Assembly: GCA_003553565.1 (NCBI GenBank)
Contig: PWER01000116.1
Span: forward strand, 17,590-81,589
Length of the DNA: 64,000 nucleotides
From: Nitriliruptoria bacterium
GTDB taxonomy: Bacteria; Actinomycetota; Nitriliruptoria; Euzebyales; Egibacteraceae
Reading direction: 5' to 3'
Below the pieces are notes generated by a model. That model worked only from the letters and a program-made list of their open reading frames with translations, made no database searches and was not told where the DNA came from. Position 1 is the stretch's first letter; every line of letters begins with the position of its first letter. This document shows, one piece after another, positions 56,801 through 64,000 of the stretch. A program made the position numbers and the translations under genes.

Positions 56801-57508
56801 GCAGGCCTCGCGTGCCTGGAAGAACACGTCGGGGTTCTGCGCCGACCCGCGCAGCACCGGCTGCTCGGGCGACAGCGCGCGCTCGCGATGGGCGCGGATC
56901 GCGTCCTCGTCGGTCAGCGCGGCGAGGTCCTCGTCCTCGAGCGGATCGATGGTGGCGAGCTCGTGGGAGGTGCGGAACCCGTCGAAGAAGTGCAGGAAGG
57001 GCACGCGCGAGCGCACGGTGGCCGCGTGCGAGATCAGCGCGAAGTCCTGGGCCTCCTGGACCGAGGAGGCGCACAGCATCGCCCAGCCGGTCTGGCGGGT
57101 GGCCATCACGTCGCTGTGGTCGCCGAAGATCGACAGCGCGTGGGTGGCCACGGTGCGCGCGGCGACGTGGATGACCGCCGGCGTCAGCTCACCGGCGATC
57201 TTGTACATGTTGGGGATCATGAGCAGCAGGCCCTGGCTGGCCGTGAACGTGCTGCCCAGCGAGCCGCGCTGCACCACGCCGTGCATCGACGCGGCGGCTC
57301 CGCCCTCGCTCTGGAGCTCGGCGACCTCGGGGACCGCGCCCCACAGGTTCGGCTTGCCCGCCGCGCTCCAGGCGTCGGCGTGCTCCCCCATCGACGAGGA
57401 CGGCGTGATCGGGTAGATCGCCATGACCTCGCTGAGCATGTACGCCACGCGGGCGGCGGCCTCGTTGCCGTCGAGAACCAGCGGCGTTCGGGTTGCTACT
57501 GCAGACAT
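53888..57508 (-). CDS. nifJ: Pyruvate:ferredoxin (flavodoxin) oxidoreductase, single-chain
   Basis: This 1206-residue enzyme interconverts pyruvate and acetyl-CoA, CO2 and reduced ferredoxin. The N-terminal domain has YPITPSSSMGEHADAW, and the CoA-binding region follows. Two 4Fe-4S clusters are formed by CIDCGKCAIVCP and CTGCGICVDICP. The TPP domain carries CSGCGETPY, TGCSSIYGG, GGDGWAYDI and STCIAHG, which hold the third cluster and the cofactor. The whole chain is intact, with no frameshift. ATG 57508 follows a GGGGAGG site. Such enzymes are mostly anaerobic, so this points to anaerobic or low-oxygen metabolism or to ferredoxin-driven biosynthesis. Confidence 0.97.
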   Translation of the reverse strand: MSAVATRTPLVLDGNEAAARVAYMLSEVMAIYPITPSSSMGEHADAWSAAGKPNLWGAVPEVAELQSEGGAAASMHGVVQRGSLGSTFTASQGLLLMIPNMYKIAGELTPAVIHVAARTVATHALSIFGDHSDVMATRQTGWAMLCASSVQEAQDFALISHAATVRSRVPFLHFFDGFRTSHELATIDPLEDEDLAALTDEDAIRAHRERALSPEQPVLRGSAQNPDVFFQAREACNPFYDAVPDEVSSLFAQLEERTGRSYDLIQYHGHPEAERVVVVMGSAAQTMRAAADALNEQGEKVGVLTVRLYRPFPEDALIAALPDTVREIAVLDRTKEPGAPGEPLYLDVAAAVSRRLGPTAPRVVGGRYGLSSKEFTPRMAVAVFNELDRPAPSHGFTVGIVDDVTQRSLPIPEEGPRDPAKLRALFYGLGSDGTVGANRNTVDILAKRTGMPAQGFFEFDSRKAGAVTVSNVRIDDEPIWAPYLIEEADLVAVHQFNFLERMDVLAKARRGATVLLNSPYGADEVWDHLPREVQQELIDKELRLFVVDAYTVAQEAKLGARINSVMQPCFFAVADLLPIDEAIGHIKDAIDKTYGKRGRTIVERNFAAVDGALEGLQEVAIPDRVDSDHVMRPPVPEHAPDFVQRVTARIIEGKGDTLPVSALPVDGTFPTGTSTYEKRQLAQELPIWDPEVCIDCGKCAIVCPHATIRMKVFDPETLELAPEGFKSKDYKAKDLRGNKLTVQVAPDDCTGCGICVDICPATSKEAAGHKAINMRPAEEHRDAERPHWEFFESIPEFDRSQLKTDTVKGSQLLDPLFEFSSACSGCGETPYLGLLTRLFGDRIIVANATGCSSIYGGNLPVTPWAKNSEGRGPAWSNSLFEDNAEFGFGIELATANQQTTARALVAELADQIGGELATGLLEADQSDDAAIAAQRERVAALKERLAAIDSPRARSLAAIADSLVDHSVWIIGGDGWAYDIDYHGLDHILASGRNVNVLGMDTEVYSNTGGQASKATPRAATAKFATGGKRSAKKDLGMLAMAYGDVYVAQVALGANDMQTVRAFQEAAAYDGPSLIVAYSTCIAHGIDMTTSMTHQKDAVQTGYWPLFRYQPTTEEGQTPLRLDSKEPKKPVREFALKEARFAMLQRTAPQESDRLLNLMQADIDERWKWYSQLAEIKRRVPDEATGNGHGPDGNGQDTSSAQEDS

Positions 57509-57627
57509 GGAACGCCTCCCCGGGCGATCGACTGATGCGCGTGCCGCGACACTACGAATGGGTGACCGCAGCGGTCAGGGACGAAGGTCCCCGGTCATGC
57601 GCCCGAACGGCAAGTGCCTGGCCCGGG

Positions 57628-58599
57628 TCAGGTCCCGGCGGGCTCCTCGTCCGCGGCGCTGCGCGACCACTCCGCGTTGAGCACCCCGGCGAGCAGCACC
57701 GCGATGCTGGACAGCCATACCAGCAGGATCCCGGCAACCACGGCCCCCACCACTTGGGCGGCGATCGCCACGACCTCGTCGGCGTCGCCGAGCTCGGGCA
57801 CGCGCGGACCGGCGACCTCCAGCCAGATGCGGAAGCCCACCGCGACCAGCGCCATGCCGACAGCGCCGACCACCGCGCCGGGCAGGCAGTCGCGCCAGGT
57901 CAGGTCGTGGTTGGGCGCGAAGCGGTACAGCACCAGCAGGAAGCCCATCAGCACCAGCAGCACCACCGGCCAGCGTCCCACCGCCCAGGCCACCTCGAAG
58001 GCCGCCCCGAGGCCGATCTGGTCGGCAAGGGCGCGCCCGCCGCCGAGCAGGGGGCCCACCACCACGACGATCAGCAGCGCGGTGACCGCGACCACCGCGC
58101 CGACGCCGAACACCACCGCCAGGCCCAGCTGGGCCAGCAGGCTGCGGCGCTCGCGCACCTCGTAGGCGTCGTCGAGCGCGCGCACCGCGGCGCGGAACAC
58201 CCGGCTGCCAAGCCACAGCGCCACGAGGATGCTGCCCAGCGCGAAGCCGGTGCGCTCCTCGCGCAGCAGCCCGCGCACCAGGGGGGTGACCACCTCGGCG
58301 GTCACGTCACGCGACAGCAGGCCCTCGAAGGCCGCCACGACGGCGTCCTCGAGCTGCGCGACCTGCCCGACGCCGAGGACGCGCTCCAGCAGCCCCAGGC
58401 TCGCCCCCACCGCGGTGAGCAGCGGCACGAGCGACAGCAACGTGTAGTAGGTCATCTCCGCGGCCAGCCCGGTGACCCGCACCTCGACGGCGCGACGGGC
58501 CGTGCGCACGGCCACGAGCCACAGGTTGCGCCCTCGCAGCCGCTGGCCGCGCTCGGCTGCCAGGGACTCGACGCGCTCTCCGAGCTCGTCAGCGCGCAC
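57628..58599 (-). CDS. YihY/BrkB-family inner membrane protein (second copy)
   Basis: This 323-residue membrane protein has six segments in the YihY/BrkB pattern: VTGLAAEMTYYTLLSLVPLL, LWLGSRVFRAAVRALDDAYEVRERRS, the YRFAPNHDLTWRDCLPGAV motif and VAGILLVWLSSIAVLLAG. It differs from the copy at 24740-25969 in lacking long tails. The GTG start lies just after the acyltransferase stop (58603), so the two are probably co-transcribed. Family function is not established. Confidence 0.87.
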   Translation of the reverse strand: MRADELGERVESLAAERGQRLRGRNLWLVAVRTARRAVEVRVTGLAAEMTYYTLLSLVPLLTAVGASLGLLERVLGVGQVAQLEDAVVAAFEGLLSRDVTAEVVTPLVRGLLREERTGFALGSILVALWLGSRVFRAAVRALDDAYEVRERRSLLAQLGLAVVFGVGAVVAVTALLIVVVVGPLLGGGRALADQIGLGAAFEVAWAVGRWPVVLLVLMGFLLVLYRFAPNHDLTWRDCLPGAVVGAVGMALVAVGFRIWLEVAGPRVPELGDADEVVAIAAQVVGAVVAGILLVWLSSIAVLLAGVLNAEWSRSAADEEPAGT

Positions 58600-58602
58600 G
58601 CG

Positions 58603-59979
58603 TCACCGGGTGGGCGCGACGCCCCGGGAGGGCGTCGAGGGCTCGGCGGTGGCCTCGTCGACGAGCGCGAGCAGGCGGTCGCGGTCGACTCGCACCTCGT
58701 CGAGCAGCGCGCGGCGCTCGACCAGGCCGAGCCAGCCGCGCCACGCACGGAGCGCTCGCACCAGGCGCTCCATGATCCCCGCGGCCACCACGCCGGCCAG
58801 CGGCATGAGCGCCAGCAGGCCGGCACCGATCCACAGGGTCTCCACGTCAGCGAGCAGCAGCACGATGGCCCAGGTGATCGGGAACACCGCCAGGGCCACG
58901 AGCACGCGCAGCGTGCCCTTCATCACCGGGTTGCGCATGGCCAGCCCCGAGAGGTTGGCCAGCTGGTAGGGCACGACGTTGACGATCAGCCCCGGAACCC
59001 ACAGCGGGGCGAGCACCGCCACTATCAGCGCGGTGCGCGCGAAGCCGGTGAGGACCTGCAGCGGGGTGTAGCCCGCGGCGATCTGGTGGTCGCGCAGGCC
59101 CGTGAGGTCGAGGTCGAGGTTGTAGCGCGCCACCGCGTCCATGATCCGCGCCCGGGTGTGCGGCGGCGCTTGGCGCAGACGGCGCGCCAGACGTTCCTGG
59201 TCGGACAGCGCCACCTCGCCGATCGGCTGCCGGCTGTGGCGGTGCTCGTCGCGGCTGCGGTGCCAGATCTCGGCGGCGCGAGCGAGCACGCGGGCCTCCC
59301 GACGGTCGGCGTAGTCGGGTGCGACGGCACGCAGGCGCTGCTCGATGACCTCGGTCAGGCGGCGCACCGCGGCGGTGTCGTCCTCCGAGGCGGTCAGGTC
59401 GTCGCCGAGGATCTCGGGCAGATCGGCGTCGAGGTCGATGGGCTCGCCCACACGCGCCAGCGCCCGCGACCGCAGGCCGATCTTGTCGTCGAAGGCCAGA
59501 CCGATCGGCAGGATCGTGAGGCCCGGCGCGCCGGCAGCGCGCGCACCCAGCGCGATGCGCGCGGCACCGGTGCGGATCGGGGCGAGGTGCGGCTCGTCGT
59601 GGGCGACCCCCTCGGGGAACAGCCCGACCGTGCCGCCCTTGCGCAGCACGTCGTGGGTGGTCGAGAACGTGCGACGGTTGTCGGAGGTGTCGGGCTGGTC
59701 CTGGGGGCGGGCCACCGGGATCATGCCGGCCGCGGCCAGGAACGGGCGCACCCACCACGGCCGCCACAACGCCGCCTTGGCGATGAACCGCGGCATCCGG
59801 CCCAGCGTGTGCACCAGCAGCACCGGGTCGATCAGCCCGTTGGAGTGGTTGGCCACGACGAGGACGGGCCGCCCTTGCGGCAACCGCTCGCGCCCATCGA
59901 CCTCGACCCTCCGGAAGAACCAGCGCAGCACCAGCAGGGTGAGGGCGATGAGGAACCGGTCCAGCAGCCCTCGCACCAT
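58603..59979 (-). CDS. 1-acyl-sn-glycerol-3-phosphate acyltransferase (PlsC-like)
   Basis: This 458-residue protein carries a PlsC-type acyltransferase domain: the NHSNGLID (HX4D) motif near residue 45 and GLFPEGVAHDEP. A long C-terminal part has extra helices and two hydrophobic segments (about 315-400) not found in minimal PlsC. It should acylate a lysophospholipid or similar at the membrane. ATG 59977-59979 is the start; the frame runs further upstream into the pirin region with no similarity. It is followed closely by the YihY gene. Confidence 0.85.
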   Translation of the reverse strand: MVRGLLDRFLIALTLLVLRWFFRRVEVDGRERLPQGRPVLVVANHSNGLIDPVLLVHTLGRMPRFIAKAALWRPWWVRPFLAAAGMIPVARPQDQPDTSDNRRTFSTTHDVLRKGGTVGLFPEGVAHDEPHLAPIRTGAARIALGARAAGAPGLTILPIGLAFDDKIGLRSRALARVGEPIDLDADLPEILGDDLTASEDDTAAVRRLTEVIEQRLRAVAPDYADRREARVLARAAEIWHRSRDEHRHSRQPIGEVALSDQERLARRLRQAPPHTRARIMDAVARYNLDLDLTGLRDHQIAAGYTPLQVLTGFARTALIVAVLAPLWVPGLIVNVVPYQLANLSGLAMRNPVMKGTLRVLVALAVFPITWAIVLLLADVETLWIGAGLLALMPLAGVVAAGIMERLVRALRAWRGWLGLVERRALLDEVRVDRDRLLALVDEATAEPSTPSRGVAPTR

Positions 59980-60138
59980 AGGGGCAGCGTATCGGCACTG
60001 CGCCGAGCCGGGTGGCAGACAGGGCGTGACGACATGCGAGGGCAGGTGTGGGCGCGGCCGGCTCGGGAATGGTTGCGTACGCATTGACCTGTCGCGACCT
60101 CGCGTGCGTCGCGGCCCTGCATCCAGGAGCAACACACC

Positions 60139-60951
60139 ATGCGCACGGCCACCAGCCCTCTGCACCGCACCCCTGCCGACAGCCACGTCATCACCGCCGA
60201 GGACTTCGGGATGCCCGGGCTCGAGGCGCGCGAGTCGGTCGGACCCTTCACCGCTGTCGCAGCGCTGGGATCGCTGCTGATGGTCCACGACTCGACGGTC
60301 ACGGCCGGGCACGGCATCGGCCACCACCCCCATCAGCGCATGGAGCGGCTGTTCTACCTGCTGGAGGGGTCGCTGGACCACGACGACGTGCTCAACCACA
60401 TCACCGGGCACATGGGCACCGGTGACCTCGGGATCCTGACCGAGGGTCGGCGCGGGATGATCCACTCCGAGTGGAACCACGGCGAGGTCGACGCGCGCGC
60501 CTTCATCCTGGTCTACCCCAACGAGCCGCTGGCCGCCGGCGCGGCGTTCGACGCCGTCCGCGACACGCAGGCGCCGCGCAGCCACCCGGCACCCGGGGTG
60601 CGCACCAAGCACGTCCTCGAGCGCGGCACCAGCAAGGTCCACGGCGACGTGCGCGCCTTCACCGACAGCTCGGTCGCCGCCGGGGCGGAGCTGCCGCTGC
60701 GGTGGGAGCCCGAGGAGGCCGGCCTGCTGTTCGTGGTCTCGGGCGCGGTGACGGTCGGTGAGGACTCCGGCGCCGGCGGTGGCGACACCGGCGCCGGCGA
60801 CACGCCGAACGACGAGCACGCGCTGGAGCCCGGCCATGCGCTGCTGCTGCCCCCCGAGCCCGAGGGCTGGGCGCTGACCGCGCGCGCCGACGCCGACGCG
60901 CAGGTGCTGGCGGTGGCCACCGGGCCGGGCCACGGGCTGCGCCTGCGGTGA
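60139..60951 (+). CDS. Pirin-family bicupin protein
   Basis: This 270-residue protein has an N-terminal cupin with the pirin metal set His63, His65, His109 and Glu111, at the family's spacing. The C-terminal cupin (about 155-270) carries a Gly/Asp-rich insertion (GAGGGDTGAGD). Pirins are metal-binding and some act as quercetinases or redox-sensing cofactors; no function is proven here. ATG 60139 follows an AGGAG site. It starts a short plus-strand run with the DoxX-like gene and diverges from the acyltransferase gene. Confidence 0.92.
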   Translation: MRTATSPLHRTPADSHVITAEDFGMPGLEARESVGPFTAVAALGSLLMVHDSTVTAGHGIGHHPHQRMERLFYLLEGSLDHDDVLNHITGHMGTGDLGILTEGRRGMIHSEWNHGEVDARAFILVYPNEPLAAGAAFDAVRDTQAPRSHPAPGVRTKHVLERGTSKVHGDVRAFTDSSVAAGAELPLRWEPEEAGLLFVVSGAVTVGEDSGAGGGDTGAGDTPNDEHALEPGHALLLPPEPEGWALTARADADAQVLAVATGPGHGLRLR

Positions 60952-61040
60952 GTCCACGGGCTCCTGCGAGCGGGCGCAAGCGCGGCGCCACGATCGGCCA
61001 ACCTAGAACGAAGCGACCACGATCAGAGAGGAGCACGACC

Positions 61041-61478
61041 ATGTCACGACTCACAGCCAAGGGCTGGAAGGCCTGGCACCTGCCGATCCGCGCCACGGCC
61101 GGCGCGTTCATCCTGGGCTCGGGGCTGCAGAAGCGCGGCGCCGACGCCGAGACCGCCCAGGGGCTGCAGGGGTTCGCCTCCCACGCGGTGCCCCAGGTGC
61201 AGCAGCTGCCCCCCGAGCAGTTCGGCAAGGCCCTTTCCTCGGGCGAGATCGCGCTGGGCACGGCGCTGCTGGTGCCCAAGCTGCCCTCCTGGCTGGCTGG
61301 AGCCGGCCTGACCGCGTTCGCGCTGGGGCTCAACCGCCTGTACCTCAAGGCTCCGGGCCTGCGCCAGGACGGCAGCCTGGCACCCACCGACGACGGCCTG
61401 GGGATCGCCAAGGACGTCTGGCTGACCGGCATGGGCCTGGCGCTGCTGGCCGACGCCTGGCGTGACCGCCGCCGCTGA
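61041..61478 (+). CDS. DoxX-like membrane protein
   Basis: This 145-residue protein has three or four hydrophobic segments in the DoxX-like layout (LPIRATAGAFILGSGLQKRG; GEIALGTALLVPKLPSWLAGAGLTAFALGL; IAKDVWLTGMGLALLADA). The exact role is unknown; the family is often linked to oxidative-stress or quinone-related membrane functions. ATG 61041 has a GAGAGGAG site. A plausible -10 (TAGAAC, 61004-61009) is upstream. It lies 89 bases after pirin, and element B follows it. Confidence 0.8.
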   Translation: MSRLTAKGWKAWHLPIRATAGAFILGSGLQKRGADAETAQGLQGFASHAVPQVQQLPPEQFGKALSSGEIALGTALLVPKLPSWLAGAGLTAFALGLNRLYLKAPGLRQDGSLAPTDDGLGIAKDVWLTGMGLALLADAWRDRRR

Positions 61479-61525
61479 CCGCCCGCTCGGCGCATCAGGC
61501 GCAGGGGCACCCGATCCCCCGGGGC

Positions 61526-61632
61526 GGTGTGTCGTCACCGACTCGATCTCCGATCGTCGTGCGACACACCGCCCCGGTGGCCCGCTGGGTGTGTCGCCGC
61601 CGCGTCGCGCCGCGACCGTCTGGCGACACAGC
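61526..61632. repeat. Repeat element B: four inverted arms with flanking hairpin
   Basis: GGTGTGTCG at 61526-61534 and 61588-61596 alternates with CGACACA at 61562-61568 and 61624-61630. Spacings are 34, 28 and 34 bases, identical to element A. The first pair extends outward to a perfect 16-bp stem (61519-61534 with 61562-61577) and the second to 9 bp. It sits between the converging DoxX-like gene and the aztC-like gene, so it may also end both transcripts. The sequence between the arms differs from element A. Confidence 0.85.
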
Positions 61633-61665
61633 TGTGGAGGGGTGCAGGTCCAACAGCGCCAGCAG

Positions 61666-62679
61666 TCAGTCGGTGAGTGCCTCGGCGATCTCCTCGGCGT
61701 TGGTGCGCTGCATGTCGACGTAGGTCTCCGAGCCCGAGCCCTCCTCGCCGAGCGTCTCGGTGTACAGCGCGACGACCTCGACCTGGAGGTCGACCTCCTC
61801 GGCCAGCGCGTTGGCGAGATCGTCCGGAGAGCCGATGTCGGCGAAGATCGCCGGCACGCCGGCGTCCTCGATGGCGCCCGCGAGGTCCTCGAGGTCGGCA
61901 GCGCTGGGGCTTGCCAGCGTGGTGCCGCTGGGCACCACCGCCCCGATCTCCTCGAAGTCGTAGCGCTCGGCGAAGTAGTTGAACACGCTGTGGTTGGTCA
62001 CCAGCGCCCGGCGGTCGTCGGGGACGGCGTCGAGGGTCTCCTCGATCTCGGCGTGCAGCGCCTCGAGCTCGTCGGCGTAGTCCTGCGCCGAGGCGCGCAG
62101 CGCGTCCTCGTCGACCCGGTCGCCGGCGACCTCGACCAGCGCGTCGACCATCAGCTCGGGGGCCTGCGCCATGCGCACCGGGTCGGCGAAGAAGTGCGGG
62201 TCGAGGGTGGGCTCCTCGCCCTCTTCGGCCTCACCAGCGCCCTCGACGACCTCCTCGTCGTAGGGCAGCGGATCAACCTCGGGGGCGATCTCCAGCAGCG
62301 GCACCCCCTCCTCCTCGGCGGTGCGGATGACGGTGGCAAGTCCCTCCTCGTGGTCGAGCCCGTTGGCGATCAGCAGGTCGGCGTCGTAGACCGGCTCGGC
62401 CTCGGAGGCGCTGATCTCGTAGCTGTGCGGGTCCACCCCGCGGGGCATGATGTCGACGATCTCGACCTCGTCGCCGAAGGTGTTCTCGGCGACATCGGCC
62501 AGGATGTTGAACGCCACCGCCACGCGTGGGCGGTCGTCGTCGTCGGCGTCGCCGTCCTCGTCGGCCTGGACCTCGGCGTCATCGTCTGGGTCGGTCTCGG
62601 CGGTGTCGGCGGCCTCGTCGGCGCAGCCGGTCAGGGCCAGCGCCACGAGACCCGTCAGCAGCAGCAGGATCGGTCGCAT
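61666..62679 (-). CDS. aztC: Zinc ABC transporter substrate-binding lipoprotein (AztC-like)
   Basis: This 337-residue lipoprotein has a signal and an ALTGC lipobox at Cys19. A very acidic linker (about 21-50) precedes a cluster A-I metal-binding fold. Predicted zinc ligands are His85 (DPHSYE), His162 (DPHFFAD), His230 (TNHSVF) and Asp281 (IFADIGSP). Asp rather than Glu or His at the fourth position matches AztC as I remember it. There is no His-rich loop; the loop before His162 is Glu-rich. ATG 62677-62679 shares one base with the stop of the AztD-like gene, so the two are coupled. It would hand zinc to an ABC permease that is not in this window. Confidence 0.85.
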   Translation of the reverse strand: MRPILLLLTGLVALALTGCADEAADTAETDPDDDAEVQADEDGDADDDDRPRVAVAFNILADVAENTFGDEVEIVDIMPRGVDPHSYEISASEAEPVYDADLLIANGLDHEEGLATVIRTAEEEGVPLLEIAPEVDPLPYDEEVVEGAGEAEEGEEPTLDPHFFADPVRMAQAPELMVDALVEVAGDRVDEDALRASAQDYADELEALHAEIEETLDAVPDDRRALVTNHSVFNYFAERYDFEEIGAVVPSGTTLASPSAADLEDLAGAIEDAGVPAIFADIGSPDDLANALAEEVDLQVEVVALYTETLGEEGSGSETYVDMQRTNAEEIAEALTD

Positions 62680-64000
62680 CACCACATCGCTCCGAAGTAG
62701 GCGAGGCCGGCTGGCGTGCCGCCGACGTCGAGCTCGCGGGCCAGCCGCAGGTCATCGTTGGTGGCCAGCTCCAGGATCCGTCCGTCACCCGGGGAGGACA
62801 CGTAGGCGCGATCGCGTCCGCCGGCGATGCCCGGCTCGGAGCCGTCGTCGTCCAGCGCCAGCGTCTCGTCGCTGGAGGCGATGAGCTCGCCGGTGTCCAG
62901 GTCGACCTGGTGGACCACGCCGTCGTCGGTGACCACCAGCAGCGACCCGTCGTCGTCGACGTGGGCGCCGGTGGCTGCCTCGGCGGGCAGCTCGACGACT
63001 TCGACGATCTCGCCGTCGGCGGTGTCGGCGATCACCAGCTGATCGCCGCCGTCGGTGGCGGCCACGTGGTCGTGGTCGGGATGGCCCGCGAGGTAGCCGA
63101 GCCGGTCGACCGCATCGGGGTAGGCGATCTCGGTGGCGTCGAGGTGGTCGCCATGTGCCTCGAGCGCGAGGATCGCGTCCTCGCAGGCCAGCGCCGCACC
63201 GCCGGCGGTGACGGTCCCGCCGTGCAGGCCCGGGCAGGCGTGGGTCTCGAGCTGCTCGCCGCCGTCGTGGAGCGCCACCGTCTCAGGCAACCCTTCCTCG
63301 TGGTCGTCCTCGACATCCGAGACGATCGCCCGATCGGCGCCCAACGGCAGGACCGCCCCGTGGTGGGGAGCGGCGGTGGCGATCTCCTCGGTGACGGCCT
63401 CCCCGGCCTCGAGCGACGCCTGCTCGTCCACCAGCACCGCGACGCCCTCGCCGTCGGCGAAGATCCCGATGCGCTGGTGGCCGTAGGTGGTGTGGATCGG
63501 GGTGTCCAGGTCCAGCGCCGCCAGCTCGCGGGGGTCGTCGAGGTAGTAGTGGGCGTGTTCGCCGTGCTCCAGCGCCCAGGTGGCCACGTCGATCACGTGG
63601 GCGGTGTCGGCGTCGGGCTGGGAGGCCACCAGCGTCTGTCCGAGCACGCCGGCCGGCTCGAGGATCGGGTCGGGCGCGGCGAGGTCGAAGGCCTCCAGGG
63701 TCTCCTCCTCGATCAGGTCGTAGATGCCGAGCTCGGGCTCGTCGCCGTCGGCGATGGCCAGCCGCGGCTCGGGGTCGAGGACCTCGCGCCCGCCGGTGTA
63801 GGCCTGCGCGGTGAAGTCGACGGTGACGGCCAGCGGCGGCGTCTCGTAGGCGACCTCGCCGTCGGCTCGCCAGTGGAGGACGATCTCGGTGGTGTCCTCG
63901 GCCTCGGCGGCCACGTGCAGGTGGTCGCCGTGCTCGTCGAGCTCGACCACGCCCGTGGGGGCGTCCTCGGCCAGCTCGACGCCCAGGGCGTGCTCGTCGC
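62679..64000 (-). CDS. aztD: AztD-like periplasmic zinc metallochaperone, N-terminus beyond window
   Basis: The coding frame is open to the right edge, so at least 440 residues are present and the start is missing. The body is a repetitive beta-propeller-like protein with many Asp/Gly turns and His-rich patches (EHGEHAHYYLDD, GHPDHDHVAATDGG, CPGLHGG) and one pair of Cys (near HACPGL and LACEDA). This matches AztD, which passes zinc to AztC in the aztABCD operon of Paracoccus. Its direct one-base overlap with the aztC-like gene is the strongest support. The protein is very acidic, like AztC here. Confidence 0.8.
   Translation of the reverse strand, partial: DEHALGVELAEDAPTGVVELDEHGDHLHVAAEAEDTTEIVLHWRADGEVAYETPPLAVTVDFTAQAYTGGREVLDPEPRLAIADGDEPELGIYDLIEEETLEAFDLAAPDPILEPAGVLGQTLVASQPDADTAHVIDVATWALEHGEHAHYYLDDPRELAALDLDTPIHTTYGHQRIGIFADGEGVAVLVDEQASLEAGEAVTEEIATAAPHHGAVLPLGADRAIVSDVEDDHEEGLPETVALHDGGEQLETHACPGLHGGTVTAGGAALACEDAILALEAHGDHLDATEIAYPDAVDRLGYLAGHPDHDHVAATDGGDQLVIADTADGEIVEVVELPAEAATGAHVDDDGSLLVVTDDGVVHQVDLDTGELIASSDETLALDDDGSEPGIAGGRDRAYVSSPGDGRILELATNDDLRLARELDVGGTPAGLAYFGAMW

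Noticed and set aside
53939..57535. A 1198-codon plus-strand open frame
   Set aside because: It mirrors nifJ on the other strand, has biased composition (Gly, Val, Leu, Asp, His) and no recognisable domain.

Overview
This 64 kb window is very GC-rich and gene-dense, and it reads as the chromosome of a deep-branching Actinomycetota. I infer the phylum from its content: CarD, the mismatch endonuclease NucS/EndoMS, a DUF2342-type zinc metalloprotease, DisA next to RadA, the non-mevalonate enzymes IspD and IspF, and a ClpC/LysS/PanD/CoaX/FolP/FtsH/Hpt/TilS neighbourhood. Lineages such as Nitriliruptoria or Euzebyales would fit, but this is inference. I found no rRNA, tRNA, CRISPR array, insertion sequence or prophage. 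Most genes lie on the minus strand and many overlap by 1-8 bases (ATGA, GTGA, TGATG), so they are probably co-transcribed.

Region by region. 1-2.7 kb: start of an rlmB-like gene, cysS, ispF and a decayed ispD-like gene. 2.7-9.9 kb: a branched-chain-amino-acid-type ABC transporter (livF-livG-CoA ligase-livH-livM-livK) with an acyl-CoA synthetase embedded in it. 10.1-14.2 kb: the intact ispD (plus strand), a perfect 21-bp hairpin terminator, then carD, disA and radA. 14.3-21.9 kb: a ten-gene Mrp-type cation/proton antiporter operon laid out like an archaeal Mbh membrane module and carrying three NuoL/M/N-like subunits. 22-30 kb: a penicillin-acylase-family hydrolase, a YihY/BrkB protein, mutY, a RibD-C-type reductase, nucS, an MFS transporter and a small coiled-coil protein. 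30-38.8 kb: clpC, lysS, an O-methyltransferase and pyruvate carboxylase. 38.8-46.5 kb: cofactor genes for CoA, NAD and folate (coaX, a nadC homologue, panD, a DUF2520 oxidoreductase, panC, folK, folB, an NTF2-like gene, folP, folE). 46.5-52.8 kb: ftsH, hpt, tilS, a DUF2342 metalloprotease, a small membrane protein and a universal stress protein. 52.9-57.5 kb: a one-chain pyruvate:ferredoxin oxidoreductase with a dihydroorotate-dehydrogenase-like partner. 57.6-64 kb: a second YihY protein, a phospholipid acyltransferase, a pirin, a DoxX-like protein and an AztC/AztD-type zinc uptake pair.

Two observations stand out. First, two intergenic regions 19 kb apart (42315-42421 and 61526-61632), both between converging genes, carry the same 107-bp arrangement of four inverted arms, GGTGTGTCG and CGACACA. 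The arm spacing is identical (34/28/34) although the sequence between the arms is not conserved. This looks like an undescribed repetitive extragenic element. Second, the nadC homologue keeps the fold but has replaced several residues expected in the quinolinate/PRPP active site, in a locus where nadB is missing and the neighbouring DUF2520 gene is inverted.

Several exported proteins (the LivK-like and AztC-like lipoproteins) have long Asp/Glu-rich linkers. With the large Mrp-type antiporter, this would suit a saline or alkaline habitat, though the sequence alone cannot prove it.
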